Source of the DNA: Nilaparvata lugens
Lineage: Eukaryota > Arthropoda > Insecta > Hemiptera > Delphacidae
DNA length: 64,000 nt
Direction: 5' to 3'
NCBI RefSeq assembly: GCF_014356525.2
Contig: NC_052505.1
Span: 47,723,770-47,787,769, forward strand
In this document: in pieces, positions 1 through 11,816 of the stretch
How the letters are laid out: the number at the start of each line of letters is the position of its first letter
Position numbering within the stretch: the first letter of the stretch is position 1
Translations under genes and position numbers: made by a program
The notes under the pieces: model-generated
Told to the model about the DNA's origin: nothing
What the model saw: the letters and a program-made list of their open reading frames with translations, nothing else
Databases searched by the model: none

Positions 1-438
1 GGCAATCTTTATCATTTTAAATTGAATGTAATGATGAGTTTACCAACTACCATCCATCATTGTTCATTTGAAAGAGGCATCAAGTTGACATAAACACAAA
101 TAAGCATCCGATAAAAACAATCAATGATATTCTCCCTGGTATGAATTGATCCTACTACACTTCTACATCGCTTTTGAGCATATAACGATGGGAATGACGA
201 ATATTATCGATACGAAAAATCAGAAGCAAATGAACGCTGATTTTTCAGCATTACTCACTCATACATTATTGATTCATTTTACCTTATAGAATTACCGATG
301 AGTTGAGCATTTTGTAGAGTCAAGACAAGATATGCTTCAACATGGAATAATATAATGATCCAAAGATTAGGCCATAAATGAATTTCCCCATATATTCTGC
401 TCCACAATAATACGGTATAGAGATCAAAACTCTGGTGT
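1..438. other. AT-rich non-coding DNA, no gene seen
   Basis: No reading frame with recognisable protein content and no repeat shared with the rest of the window was noticed until about position 427. There a motif (CTCTGGTGTGGCGCACTCAC) begins that is the inverted counterpart of one near 7990-8025. Confidence 0.5.
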
Positions 439-439
439 G

Positions 440-816
440 GCGCACTCACACAACTTTCCTTGCCGTTATGAAAATTGATCACCTGACGCTAGTGTTCCCG
501 CGCATCTCAAGTCTACTATTCAAAGATCTGAGCCAGCTGGTGACAGGGCAATAACGCTGGAGACACACGAGGTCTGCTATCTCTTCATAGTGAATCATTT
601 TTAAAGAATCAACAGTTGCCAACAGTTTGCAATTGGATAATCACATTTTCTCGAATTTCGAGCTTATTTTTTAATTTTAGGTGAAAATGTTACTGAACAT
701 TAATTGTAGAGATTCTCATGCTCAATCTCTTGCACTGATTTTTTTTTTGTTTCAATTGTATCTGAAGCCCGATAATTGAGAATCTAAAATCAAACTTTGC
801 ATAGATGGGGCGGAGC
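440..816 (+). repeat. Dispersed/tandem repeat A, copy 1
   Basis: About 377 bp beginning GCACTCACACAACTTTCC and ending GATGGGGCGGAGCTC is repeated almost exactly at 1229-1602. The clearest difference is in a T-rich run (9 T in this copy, a short ATG interruption in the other). Together with repeat B it makes an A-B-A arrangement with a 789-bp period. No coding content is seen. Confidence 0.9.
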
Positions 817-827
817 TCTCATTCTCA

Positions 828-1228
828 TAAATTCTCATAAATGTCTCTCTGTAGAGAGATTGAAATTTCATATTTATTTGTTGCAAGTAGAAAACTTTGA
901 AATTTAAATTGAAATGTTATGGAATTATCTTTCTTATGATCATTCATAACTTGAAAGTGGTGCAAAGTCGAATTTGTCCCTTGAAAATTAATCAATCAGT
1001 ATTGAATAAGAATTATGGAATGATAATTATAAAGATTTCATGAATTTTCATAATCTTGATTTAGCTCACTAGACTATCATCATAGCTTCCATAACATTCC
1101 ACACGTCTTCCTCCGAATAAATAATATTGAACCTTAATAAAATAGAACAGAGATCCCAATAAATGAACACGTTAATTGATAAGTACGTTCTCCACTCACC
1201 CGCTCATAATGCACAAGTAAAGCCCCGC
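828..1228 (+). repeat. Dispersed repeat B, copy 1
   Basis: About 400 bp starting ATTCTCATAAATGTCTCTCT and ending AAGTAAAGCCCCGCAC recurs at about 8240-8637 with only a handful of substitutions. Here it is followed directly by repeat A copy 2; at the other site it is followed by a CACACACA-ended hairpin MITE. The near identity suggests a recent duplication or mobilisation. Confidence 0.88.
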
Positions 1229-1602
1229 ACTCACACAACTTTCCTTGCCGTTATGAAAATTGATCACCTGACGCTAGTGTTCCCGCGCATCTCAAGTCTA
1301 CTATTCAAAGATCTGAGCCAGCTGGTGACAGGGCAATAACGCTGGAGACACACGAGGTCTGCTATCTCTTCATAGTGAATCATTTTTAAAGAATCAACAG
1401 TTGCCAACAGTTTGCAATTGGATAATCACATTTTCTCGAATTTCGAGCTTATTTTTTAATTTTAGGTGAAAATGTTACTGAACATTAATTGTAGAGATTC
1501 TCATGCTCAATCTCTTGCACTGAAATGTTTTTGTTTCAATTGTATCTGAAGCCCGATAATTGAGAATCTAAAATCAAACTTTGCATAGATGGGGCGGAGC
1601 TC
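1229..1602 (+). repeat. Dispersed/tandem repeat A, copy 2
   Basis: Second copy of the 440-816 repeat. After GGGGCGGAGCTC the two copies diverge: this one runs into CTGAAATTTTTACAG and then the CA-microsatellite repeat. It is probably the result of tandem duplication of an A+B unit. Confidence 0.9.
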
Positions 1603-2275
<673 letters not shown>

Positions 2276-3005
2276 AACATCTATACTTATAAAATTCTTA
2301 TCTCACTGACTCACTGATCACGATTTCTGGAAAACTACTGGATGGATTGCAACAAAACTTAAAATATAGCTTCCTTATACGTCCTAGGTGCTCACTAAGA
2401 AATCTTTTGACGATATTTCAACTCCAAGGGTGGTTTTTAAGGGTTTAAAGTTCGTCTTTTAGCATGTATATTCTTCTTCTCCCAATCTCTTAATTATAAT
2501 TGCAATGTCCATATCATATGTTACTATAGAACTATAATCTAGAGAGAGTACCTAATCGAAACAGTTGATAACTGGCGACCAATTGATATTTTGTCAGGTT
2601 GGCATCAAGTTGAGATTATTTCATTAGGTTGGCACCAAGTTGAAGAATTAATTAAAATGCATTCATCGAGAACAAATTGATTGGGCACTGCTGCTCCAAT
2701 CAGAGCTATTCCTGGGAGTAAAGATACTTTTTATTTTTCATAAAACAAACCTTTTAGACGGGAGTTGCTTCTATCAATTGATCCTATTCTATCAAGACTA
2801 ATTTTGTTTGTATATCCGACAGATCGCGAAAACTGCTTAAAGGGGTATTTTAAAAACTTCGGAAGTGTCCGTTGTGGAATCTGTTTGTAAAGAATGAGGA
2901 AATTCGGCCAAAATTTAACTTGGGCGAAAGAAAGGGGTTATTTATTAAAACGGCCAAATAGCTGTTGTTGCTTTTCCTAATGTGAAAATATATTGCATAG
3001 AAGTA

Positions 3006-4198
3006 AGGCTAGTTTCACATTCATTCGGTTCGTTTCGTTTTCGGTTCGTTTTCGGCAAATTCCGATAAGTGTGAAACGGTAATTCGGTTTGAATTCGGTA
3101 CCGAATAGAAACCGCATAGAACCGAACGCCCACTTTACTCTAATAAATTCCATCAGGTTTCAATTCGTTGCTAGCGAGAGGCTACTTTCACACACTTCCG
3201 GTTCGGTTCGGTTCGTTTCGTTTTCGGCAAATTCCGATAAGTGTGAAACAGTAATTCAGTTTGAATTCGGTACCGAATAGAAACCGCATAGAACCGAACG
3301 CCCACTTGACTCTAATAAATTCCTTCAGGTTTCAATTCGTTGCTAGCGAGAGGCTACTTTCACACACTTTCGGTTCGGTTCGGTTCGTTTCGTTTTCGGC
3401 AAATTCTGATAAGTGTGAAACGATGATTCGGTTCGAATTTGGTACCGAATAGCAACTGCATAGCACCGAACGCCCCCTCGACACGGATAGGTTTCATTAT
3501 ATTCGAATTCGTTGCTAGGAAAACAGGAAAAAACAAAGTCTTTTACACACGCTTGCCTTTTTTTGTTTTTATTTTAACCTGATATCGTGATTATCTGTTT
3601 CAAAATTTTCCAAGTCAAAATCATATGGTCGATTCATTTCTGTTCACGGAAACATTTTTTTTTTAATGGATAGTTTGCTGAAAAAATATGAAAGATATGA
3701 ATTAAAAATTAAGGAGAATTTTCATTTTTTTTATTTTCCACGAATATTACATGATTTCATCAATTGAGGCAAGAGATGAAGTTTATGTACCATGTGTCAA
3801 AACAAGGAACAAATTTTCGATTTAAAAAATAATCTCTTTGAATATCCAAAATTAACATACCATAATCAAAAAGAAACTATTCAAATAATTCACAATTTTT
3901 GATTAACTTTAATTTTTTTTTGTTCAAGAAATAACATCTTACAATTTAGCACCAGCTGTTATATTTGAATATACCAGCATGAGCTGTGAAAATCCAAACA
4001 CAGCTGTGTTTGAGAAGAAAATACCTAATTAGAACCGTACGAATTAAAACCTGACATGTATGAAAGCCTCATTCGTTTTCGGTAACGAACCGAACCGAAC
4101 CGAAAACGAACCGAATCAAATGAAACCGAAAGCGTGTGAAGCTAACGAACCGAAAACGAACCGAATCAAATGAAACCGAAAGCGTGTGAAGCTAGCCT
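3006..4198. mobile_element. Foldback-like element with subrepeated inverted ends
   Basis: The left end starts AGGCTAGTTTCACA and the right end is CTTCACACGC...CTAGCCT read in the opposite sense, so the termini are inverted (AGGCTAG/CTAGCCT). Both ends are rich in CGGTTCGGTTCG or its complement. The left arm contains three tandem 172-bp units and the right arm two tandem 50-bp units (4096-4145 and 4146-4195). The middle (3500-4050) is AT-rich and non-coding. Inverted ends built of tandem subrepeats are the hallmark of foldback elements. No target duplication could be fixed with confidence. Confidence 0.72.
3017..3490 (+). repeat. Tandem repeat, 172-bp unit, about 2.8 copies
   Basis: The landmark GGTACCGAATAGAAACCGCA occurs at spacing 172 (3097, 3269) and in diverged form near 3441. 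The landmark CACACACTT(C/T)CGGTTCGG occurs at 3191 and 3363. The small plus-strand reading frames here (about 63 aa each) are just this unit translated and are not genes. Confidence 0.9.
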
Positions 4199-5049
4199 AA
4201 GGCGCTTTTCCCATGAATCGATTCCCAAACATTGATTGTTTTACCAAAGAAAATATAAGGTAGCTTTCGATAAACATATAGGAGAATATGTATAACAGTT
4301 CGTTGATGTCAGTATTCCTCATTAATAGCATCAATGCTACCCTTTCAAACAATGCTGATACATTGATGTGAATCTTACTATAATCTGGTTACTCTAGATC
4401 AGATGAAGGAAATAATGTTGATGATCGCTACTGTTTCAATTTCAATCATGTTTGACATCTCTGCTTTTGATGCCAGCTGTTATTATTATGTGAAATACGC
4501 TCTCATTGAATGTAATCATAATCATTGAAGTCAATTATACTAAGAAAGCAATTTCTGTTTGAATATGTGTGTTTGTGGTTGTGTATGTATGTCGGCCGGA
4601 TCTCGAAATCGGCTCTAACGATTCTGATTAAATCAGGAAAACATTATTTTGGAACAGGTCTCAACTCTGGGAAAATTCGTTGAACTACCAAGAGAAAGGA
4701 TTATTGGTCTCTCAAGTAGCAGCTAATCAGGAAAAAAGTTTTTCATAGTCTGTTGAAAACGTAAGAAAGTGTGAGCAAATAAAAAACATTATAATAGCTG
4801 TAGCTGAGTTACCAAATTTGGCGACCTTATTTTAAAACATTGAAGTATTCATGGAACATCTGGAAGAATAGGTTCAGGAAATAACCGGATGATATCAAAA
4901 GAAATTTAAAAACGATCTCTCCAAACATATGGTAGTTGGATGTAATGTTCATTGTGAGGTGATAGAAGCGACTAATTTCTTCAGCTTCTGTTGTATTGGT
5001 TCCTCTGTTGCTCTATGTTTCTACGCAGCCATGGCCTTGTAGGAGACAG

Positions 5050-5194
5050 TTGCACTGTCTGTTAATTCATAATCCGGACTAAATACCACGAGAACCAATC
5101 AGAGAAGCCTTTTTTCAAAAAAAACCCTGCTCTGATTAATTCTCATGAAATTTAATCCTGATTGAAATTGAACATGCTTTTGTGCTACTGGGCC
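5050..5194. mobile_element. Small MITE (GGGCC-ended family), diverged copy
   Basis: The stretch CACGAGAACCAATCAGAGAA followed by an inverted partner (CTGATTAATTCTCATG) and ending GCTTTTGTGCTACTGGGCC matches the better-preserved hairpin at 23607-23742. It has the size and structure of a miniature inverted-repeat element. The left boundary is uncertain. Confidence 0.65.
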
Positions 5195-6188
5195 TGATAT
5201 TTTCATGTTTCAAAATCAGCTAAAAACTAAATCGAAAAAAATCATAATATTCCATCAGCTGCTCCTATTTCCTTTCATGATGTTATTACAACACAAGACA
5301 AACCTATTGATATTGATAGATCACAAGTAAATTCTAAAGTTGCCAATTTAGATAGAAATTAAATTGAGTTACATGTTAGTTGACATCCAAATTTTCATCC
5401 CTAAGCTTTTGGTTTCAAGCTAAGATCAAAGAAAGAAATCATATAATGGTAGTCAATAATCAAAGCAATTGAATAAACTCCATTCAGATTTATGCAAATT
5501 CACATTAAAATGATCCAACTTCAATATTTATTATTGTAGAGTTTAGGACATGTGAAATCAGCCACAATAAATGTTATACTATTATGAATGGACTCTTATG
5601 TATGAATGGACTTCCATGGAAGAAAGAATCAGTGGATTGGCTGCTTTTACACTTTTGGATAAGTGAAACGAATACTAAGCGACAGGCTATGTCAAAAATT
5701 CCAGAATAAGCAAGAGATCCATGGATACCAGAGTCATCAAATTCCGAATCAACCTAATTTGGAATTTAATCTTCAATTGCCAAAGCAACAATAACATGAT
5801 CACTGCTAATTTGATAATTGTCAACTGGAAATATTAATTGCCAATGAATAATGTCGAGGGCGACTCTTGAGCCCGGCCCCATATCCTACAAAAATTGCTG
5901 CAATTAGACTACTCTTCTAAAGAGCACTTCCAAAACATCAATTAATTATTTGACTTAATAATTTTCATGCCAAGTTGTGGCCTAATCTCAAAAACGATTA
6001 TAACAATTTTGGTAGGATGTAGATTATAAATGTTTCACAGAAATAATTTTATCTTTTAATTCCCGTAGCGAAGCACGGGTGCCTTGCTAGTTTTCCATAA
6101 AATGATAAAAGACTTTGAATAGTCCAGCCAACAAAATCTTTGCATATGTGTAGCATTTCGCATAATTGACGTATAGTACAGTCAAGGA

Positions 6189-7452
6189 AAGGTTATAGAG
6201 GGAAAAGTTGGTGAGACAGTTTTGTTAAGGGTAGGTAGTAAGGAGGTAAACATATCAAGAGTCCCCACCCCTACCCCCTGTTCTAAGCGGGTGGGGTGGT
6301 CTTAAGGTACAATTTTTTGGTTTATCTCAAAAAAACTCAAAAACAATGTCTCTTAAGGACTTGACTGTCATATAACAAATTAAAGCTCACATAATTTACT
6401 GCATTATTCTTTTGTCAAATTTGTTTGTATCTCCTCCAGTTTTCGAGATATCCGCTCTTGAAGGTGTGACATTTTTGAAAAATAAACACATTTGCCACCA
6501 ATTTTTTTCTATTTTTGCTCGTATAACTTTTTAAAAATCAATGGAAAAAATCCATGCTGATTATGAGCTTATAGAGCATTAAACTCTCTTAAATTAGATG
6601 TATAATTTCACACTTTAACGAATTTCCCTACTCCTTTTGCAGCAGATTTAGTGTTGAGTATGAAATCTCTATTTTTGCAACAATAGAGCTATTAACAAAG
6701 GATTTGAAGGGAACGTTTTGAACAAAGTTTTTGACTTTGCAGCCTTGTTGAGACTAGTTAGGAGGAGAAAATATCAAAAGTCCCCATTCCTAACTCATGT
6801 GCTAAGGGGATGATGGTGGTTTAGAAGTTGAATTTTTCAGCGTTTTGCTTCCACGATCATATAATGAGAAAAATGCAACTTCTAAACCACCATCATCTCC
6901 TTAGCACATGAGTTAGGAATTGGGACTTCTGATATTTTCTCCTCCTAACTAGTCTCAACAAGGCTGCAAAGTCAAAAATTTCACACTCAACACTAAATCT
7001 GCTGCAAAAGGAGTAGGGAAATTCGTAAAATAGTGAAATTATACATCAAATTGAAGAGAGTTTAATGCTCTATAAGCTCTTAATCGGCATGGATTCTTCC
7101 CATTGATTTTTAAAAAGTTATACGAGCAAAAATAGAAAAAAAAATTGGTGGCAAATGTGTTTATTTTTTAAAAATGTCACACCTTCAAGAGCGGATATCT
7201 CGAAAACTGGAGGAGATACAAACAAATTTGTGGAAAGAATAATGTAGTAAATTATGTGAGCTTTAATTTGTTATATGACAGTCAAGTCCTTAAGATACAT
7301 GGTTTTTGTGTTTTTTGAGATAAACCAAAAATGGTACCTCAAGACCACCCCCACCCGCTTAGCACAGGTGGTAGGGGTGGGGACTTTTGATATGTTTACC
7401 TCCTTACTACCCTTAACAAAACTGTCTTCCCAACTTTTCCCTCTATAACCTT
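6189..7452. mobile_element. 1.26 kb near-perfect palindrome (foldback/MITE-like)
   Basis: The left arm (6189 to about 6815) begins AAGGTTATAGAGGGAAAAG and the right arm ends with the complement CTTTTCCCTCTATAACCTT. Matches continue throughout both arms, for example GAGCGGATATCTCGAAAACTGG at 7190 against its complement near 6435. The centre, with a short loop of about 30-40 bases, is near 6830. No protein-coding frame is present. A related shorter inverted repeat lies at 48706-48872. Confidence 0.88.
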
Positions 7453-8239
7453 GGATAGCAATTTATGAGCCCTATCAACTGACATGAGTCTAATTTCTGG
7501 GAAAATTGCAGGAGCTCCGTAATATTCTTGAGAAAAATTGCGGATAGTTACTAAAAATCATGTTTTTCACGATTTTTTCAAAAATGACTTGACCGATTGA
7601 TTTCAAATTCATACCCTTTATACTTATTTATCAGCTCTTTCAACTGGCTGGAGTCTTTTTCCTGGGAAACTAATGGGGTCCACCTCATCCTTGAGAAATG
7701 GACATTGTAAACTCCCTCTCGTGCATGAGGTAGGTAGGTAGAGCAGTTTATAAAAAGAACACATAGTCGAGATATTTCATCTGTAGAACAGCTGTTTTGA
7801 CGACTTTTGAAAAATCATCGAATTTCATAATTTACACAAAGAAAAAAGTACTCTGAAAACAATTATATATACACATCTACAGTAGTCTGATCGTAATTTC
7901 AAATAATTGTTACCGCCAATCGTCATTATGTTATTCCCCTAAATTATTCTTCCCTTTAAGAATGAGGCTTTCAGTTCAATGAGCAAGGAAAGTTGTGTGA
8001 GTGTACCACACCAGATTTTTGAGCATTCATTGCCTGGACTAGTAGGAAAGTATACAATATAATTCACAATAAGTTATTTGTCACTATTATTAAACGCATT
8101 TACGGCTCAAAATCAGTACATATCTGTATTATTTTCAATAATGGAATTGATAAGGTATTATTTTTTTCTCAAATCATCCATTTGACATGATCATTATAAC
8201 AAGAAAAAATTACGGCTTAGGCTACAGATTATGTCAAGA
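7453..8239. other. Dispersed-repeat DNA, no gene
   Basis: Non-coding. Around 7500 it contains a GGAGCTCC-centred stretch similar, in inverse orientation, to 1600-1650. At 7982-8020 it contains GCAAGGAAAGTTGTGTGAGT...CCACACCAGA, the inverted counterpart of 427-460. These inverted partners may be the two ends of one large composite repeat (about 427 to 8020) or two separate copies of one family. Confidence 0.5.
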
Positions 8240-8637
8240 AATTCTCATAAATGTCTCTCTGTAGAGAGATTGAAATTTCAAATTTATTTGTTGCAAGTAG
8301 AAAACTTTGAAATTTAAATTGAAATGTTATGGAATTATCTTTCTTATGATCATTCATAACTTGAAAGTGGTGCAAAGTCGAATTTGTCCCTTGAAAATCA
8401 ATCAATCAGTATTGAATAAGAATTATGGAATGATAATTATAAAGATTTAATGAATTTTCATAATCTTGATTTAGCTCACAAGACTATCATCATAGCTTCC
8501 ATAACATTCCACACGTCTTCCTCCGAATAAATAATATTGAACCTTAATAAAATAGAACAGAGATCCCAATAAATGAACACGTTAATTGATAAGTACGTTC
8601 TCCACTCACCCGCTCATAATGCACAAGTAAAGCCCCG
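8240..8637 (+). repeat. Dispersed repeat B, copy 2
   Basis: Near-identical to 828-1228 (about four substitutions seen). The match ends at GCCCCGCAC, exactly where the hairpin MITE with CACACACA ends begins. Confidence 0.9.
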
Positions 8638-8790
8638 CACACACACATTGATTTTTGCTCGTACGATATTTTGCCGTCCTTATGAATTCTATCAGATTAA
8701 ACAGAACTTGACAAACATCATCTGTTTAATAGAATAATTTATAAGTACGGTAAAATACCTTTCGAACAAAACTCGATGTGTGTGTGTGTG
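8638..8790. mobile_element. 153-bp hairpin MITE with CA/TG termini
   Basis: The left arm begins CACACACACATTGATTTTTG and contains TATTTTGCCGTCCTTAT and AGATTAAACAG. The right arm is its imperfect complement, ending AAACTCGATGTGTGTGTGTG. The arms are about 70 bases each with a short loop near 8715. It has no coding capacity. The terminal dinucleotide runs may be part of the element or a CA target. Confidence 0.75.
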
Positions 8791-9054
8791 TAATCTATGC
8801 ATTTGCATTGGCTAATAATTGAAATCAATTCAATTTTTATCGTAGGGCATTATTTCTTGCAATGTGATCCTTATTTCTGTTTCCATATTGATGAATTTCA
8901 ATACACAAATCTGTGTTTTCGTGTTACACATTGTATCTTTTCAATAAAATATAATGTTTTTCGTAAGATGCAACAGTGCTTACAGACGAGAGTCTCATGT
9001 ATATATTTTTTAAATGGGCTTTTGTGAAATAATGATTGATGCAAGATTACTCAC

Positions 9055-9315
9055 TGAGGATGAATTGCCAGGACAGCTGAAGGAGGAAGGGAGGTCGGTG
9101 CAGAGAGCGATGAAGAAGACGGTGAACACGAGGAGTCCGACTATCGTCAGCGTCCAAGCGCCCCTTCTTGGCTCGGCGCACAGTTTCGCCACAGCTGGCA
9201 AGCTTCCAAGATCCGCCTCCTTCACACCAAGTTTTCTAGATGATTTGAGGACGAGCCCCAGTCTTCTGCATGCCTCCTTTACGTGGTCGCGTCTCACACC
9301 TTTGTTTTTCTTCAT
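9055..9315 (-). CDS. Putative first coding exon of an unknown membrane protein
   Basis: On the minus strand an ATG at 9315 opens 87 codons ending at 9055, immediately followed by GTGAGT, a consensus 5' splice donor (phase 0). The block is clearly richer in G+C than the flanks and has many C/G-ending codons, unlike other frames here. The peptide starts MKKNKGVRRD, is Lys/Arg-rich for about 52 residues, then has one hydrophobic segment at about residues 54-72 (WTLTIVGLLVFTVFFIALC). It ends in a Ser/Cys/Asn-containing stretch with a possible N-glycosylation site (NSS) near the end. This suits a type II single-pass membrane protein with a cytosolic N-terminus. The open frame continues upstream of the ATG, so the start is a guess. 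Later exons would lie at lower coordinates; none was recognised. I do not recognise the family. Confidence 0.45.
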
Positions 9316-11490
9316 GATTAGTGGAAATGTCTTCGATAGCACTAGAACGTCTCTGACTTTGATAACGGCGAAGTTCGAGAGTCCGAAACAAAATTGTTTA
9401 TATTCACAGACGAGATTCTTCTACAATATTTCAAGGAAATTATCAATAATATTATATTGTGTTTCATAAACGATTTAGGTTGAAAATATATTATTTTAAG
9501 AAAGATCAAATTATTCGCTCATATTGCTTGGGAAAATGGTGTTTCAGATATTAATTTCTAGTTAAATTTTTTTATCAAAGAATCGCTAACGTGATTGTTG
9601 TCAAGTAAGAGTCATTCGAATTCCATGTGATTTTCCCAGTTTGTTTGTCGCAATATATTCAATTGAATAATTTTGAAGTTTTGAGAAAAACTCTCTTCTA
9701 AAATAATGTGATAACGTTCACAATTACAGAACCTTACGTAGTTTCCACACAGTAGTCTCTCACAAAGATACTTATAGGTTATGTTGTGTGTTGTGATAAT
9801 AACTGGGGCAGTAGACCTAATGCTGGTGAGAAAATCGATAACATCTAAGTTCTGGAATGAAATTCTTGAATGAATTACACACGTGTATCACTGAAATGCT
9901 CGTTGATTGGCTAACCTTACACTGATAACAAAAATTTGAATAGTTCGTTTCGATATGTATAATCAAAGTTTTTGGGAAATTGTGCTGAGGTCAAGAGATA
10001 GGAACTCCTCTTGTACACCGAGGTGAATTGGTTAGATGATACGTGGTTTGCACCTGCTAATATGTTCACCTGCTAATTATCACCTGCGATACACGTTGAT
10101 GTTGATGGTTCCAAAGCAGTGCTTGTCCAAGTGTGACCCTTGTCATGACTGGGTGCACAATGAACTAGTTCTGGCATTGCTAAGTCCCGTACTTCGCAAG
10201 CCCGGTCACTTACTATTCGCGTGTGCGCGTATCGATCAGGCTTACATCACCCTCGTTCTACTAAGGGAAAGATGAAATTTCCCTCGACCTCGGAAAATCT
10301 CCCTTTAACCGCAGAGTTTCAAGTTATTGCAGATAAACTTATAGAATGTACTATTTTACCCATAAAACTGCGAATTAAAATTCAATCAAATAAGATAGGT
10401 TGACGATATCTTATTACTACATCTTTATTACTATAAGATGGTTTATAGTAATCAATTAACACAGAAAGTGATAAGATCAGCTTTGATGTCAGCGAATTTT
10501 TATCACGTCACCTTTCAGAAAATCTGTAATGGGAGCAATATTCAGCAACTTATCACAAGGCTTCGTAGTAATAAAAGCGTGGAATTCCAATAAAATTACT
10601 GTACTGGTTTTCAGTTATTGAAGATCACATCTTTGCTTCTGAAATGCGGTTTGCAATAATATGTGCACAATAAGTTGCAATAATAAGTTTTTCCAAGTGG
10701 AGAAATTTTTACTTAGGCCTACTTTTAATTTCCCATCAATTGAAAAATTCATGTATCATTTAGAAACCTTAAGAGAAAGTAATTCAGAAGACAATACTTG
10801 TACTTGTATAATTGAATCTATGATGATTGTAAATTGATTGAATAATTCAATAAGAAATGTAATGGATCAGTGATATTAGAACTTTGTGAGAGCTTTCGAG
10901 AACTGGTGGTGAGAAATCATTAGAGGTTTAGTTTCTGAATGAATGAGTTTATTACAATCAAGTGAAACATCTGAAACCGTGAGAATTCCATTCTCATTCT
11001 TTATAGCTTATACAACGATCAAGTAAGTGTTTTCATAATTTGAAAACTTTTATATTGAAATGTACAGTGTACTTGACAATTTAAAAGACCCTCTAAAATG
11101 TAAAATGTAAATCACCCTTAAAGCCCAATGTAAAATAGCCATGTTGCTTTGAATTTTAGAGCATTCTAGCTTTCCTCCCTTAGTTATTTTTGCTGAGAAC
11201 ATATCACATATCATCTTGTATGAGAGGTACAAGGTTTTCAAATAATTATGTTTTTGAATAGAAATTAGTAATTTTCATGTGAAGTGGAGAGTGCGGAGAT
11301 CTGGTCGATTTCTTTCTAAGCTTAAGTATGTGAACCCTAGATGCGAAACGGGGTGAATTTTTAAAAAAGTGTGTAAAATGGTGATTTAGCTTCAGAGCAG
11401 TCCTAGAAGACGTTTTGAGTGGATGCACACGTTTAGTAACGGCACCCCGTTTCATGTTTTGCTTGCGTACAATTCACCCCCGTATGACCC
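9316..11490. other. AT-rich non-coding DNA
   Basis: No recognisable gene or shared repeat. 10036-10275 is somewhat richer in G+C and open on the plus strand for 79 codons, but the peptide has no recognisable features. The region could hold the 5' UTR or promoter of the minus-strand exon at 9315, which is inference only. Confidence 0.4.
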
Positions 11491-11640
11491 TCCTCACAAA
11501 CACACCAACACACATACACACATTTAGACCAATACCCAAAAACCACTTTTTTGACTCAGGGGACCTTGAAACGTATCAAAATTCAGAAATTGAGGTACCT
11601 GAATTTTTTTGGAAAGCAATACTTTCCTTACCTATGTTAA
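11491..11640 (+). repeat. Microsatellite-bearing dispersed repeat, copy 2 (right part)
   Basis: A short imperfect CA tract (about 11497-11525) is followed by the same right flank seen at 2141-2250, including AATACCCAAAAACCACTTTT and GGGGACCTTGAAACGTAT, and ends ACTTTCCTTACC. Some substitutions separate the copies. Confidence 0.85.
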
Positions 11641-11689
11641 AAGAACATAACAAGGAAAATAACAATATAGATTAAAGTCGTATGTCACC

Positions 11690-11816
11690 GACGCGTCTTC
11701 CACTACAAGATTGGAAGTTGCAGTTGGATGGAAAGAGAGACATCCGAAGACCGAGGAAGAGGTAGACACCGGAGCAGGCTTTACAAGCCTAGTCCATGAT
11801 GGATGATGATGATGTT
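11690..11816 (+). pseudogene. 5'-truncated RTE-type LINE tail with (GAT)n end
   Basis: The frame reads ...WKRDIRRPRKR-TPEQALQA-stop followed by AGTCCATGATGGATGATGATG. A GRPRKRW-like C-terminus, a stop soon after, and a short tandem trinucleotide end are what endonuclease-RT LINEs of the RTE group leave when only the last hundred bases are copied. One in-frame stop replaces the Trp. Only the end is present, so the clade is tentative. Confidence 0.65.

Larger units (their letters stand above)
2280..6090 (+). mobile_element. Candidate non-autonomous Helitron with nested insertions
   Basis: Helitrons are rolling-circle transposons that start with TC, end with CTRR preceded by a short GC-rich hairpin, and insert between A and T without a target duplication. 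Here a TCTATACTTATAAAA start (2280) is preceded by A. The end is a CCCGT/ACGGG stem (6062-6066 with 6075-6079, 8-base loop), then 7 bases, then CTAG (6087-6090) followed by T. No Rep/helicase reading frame lies between, so the element would be non-autonomous. The foldback element at 3006-4198 and a MITE near 5050-5194 lie inside. The two ends could instead belong to two different elements; the 3' end is the stronger signal. Confidence 0.5.

Noticed and set aside
3089..3452. Two near-identical 63-codon plus-strand frames
   Set aside because: They are the 172-bp tandem unit translated.
9014..9469. 151-codon plus-strand frame opposite the putative exon
   Set aside because: The minus strand has a membrane segment, codon bias and a splice donor; the plus frame has none of these and looks like its shadow.
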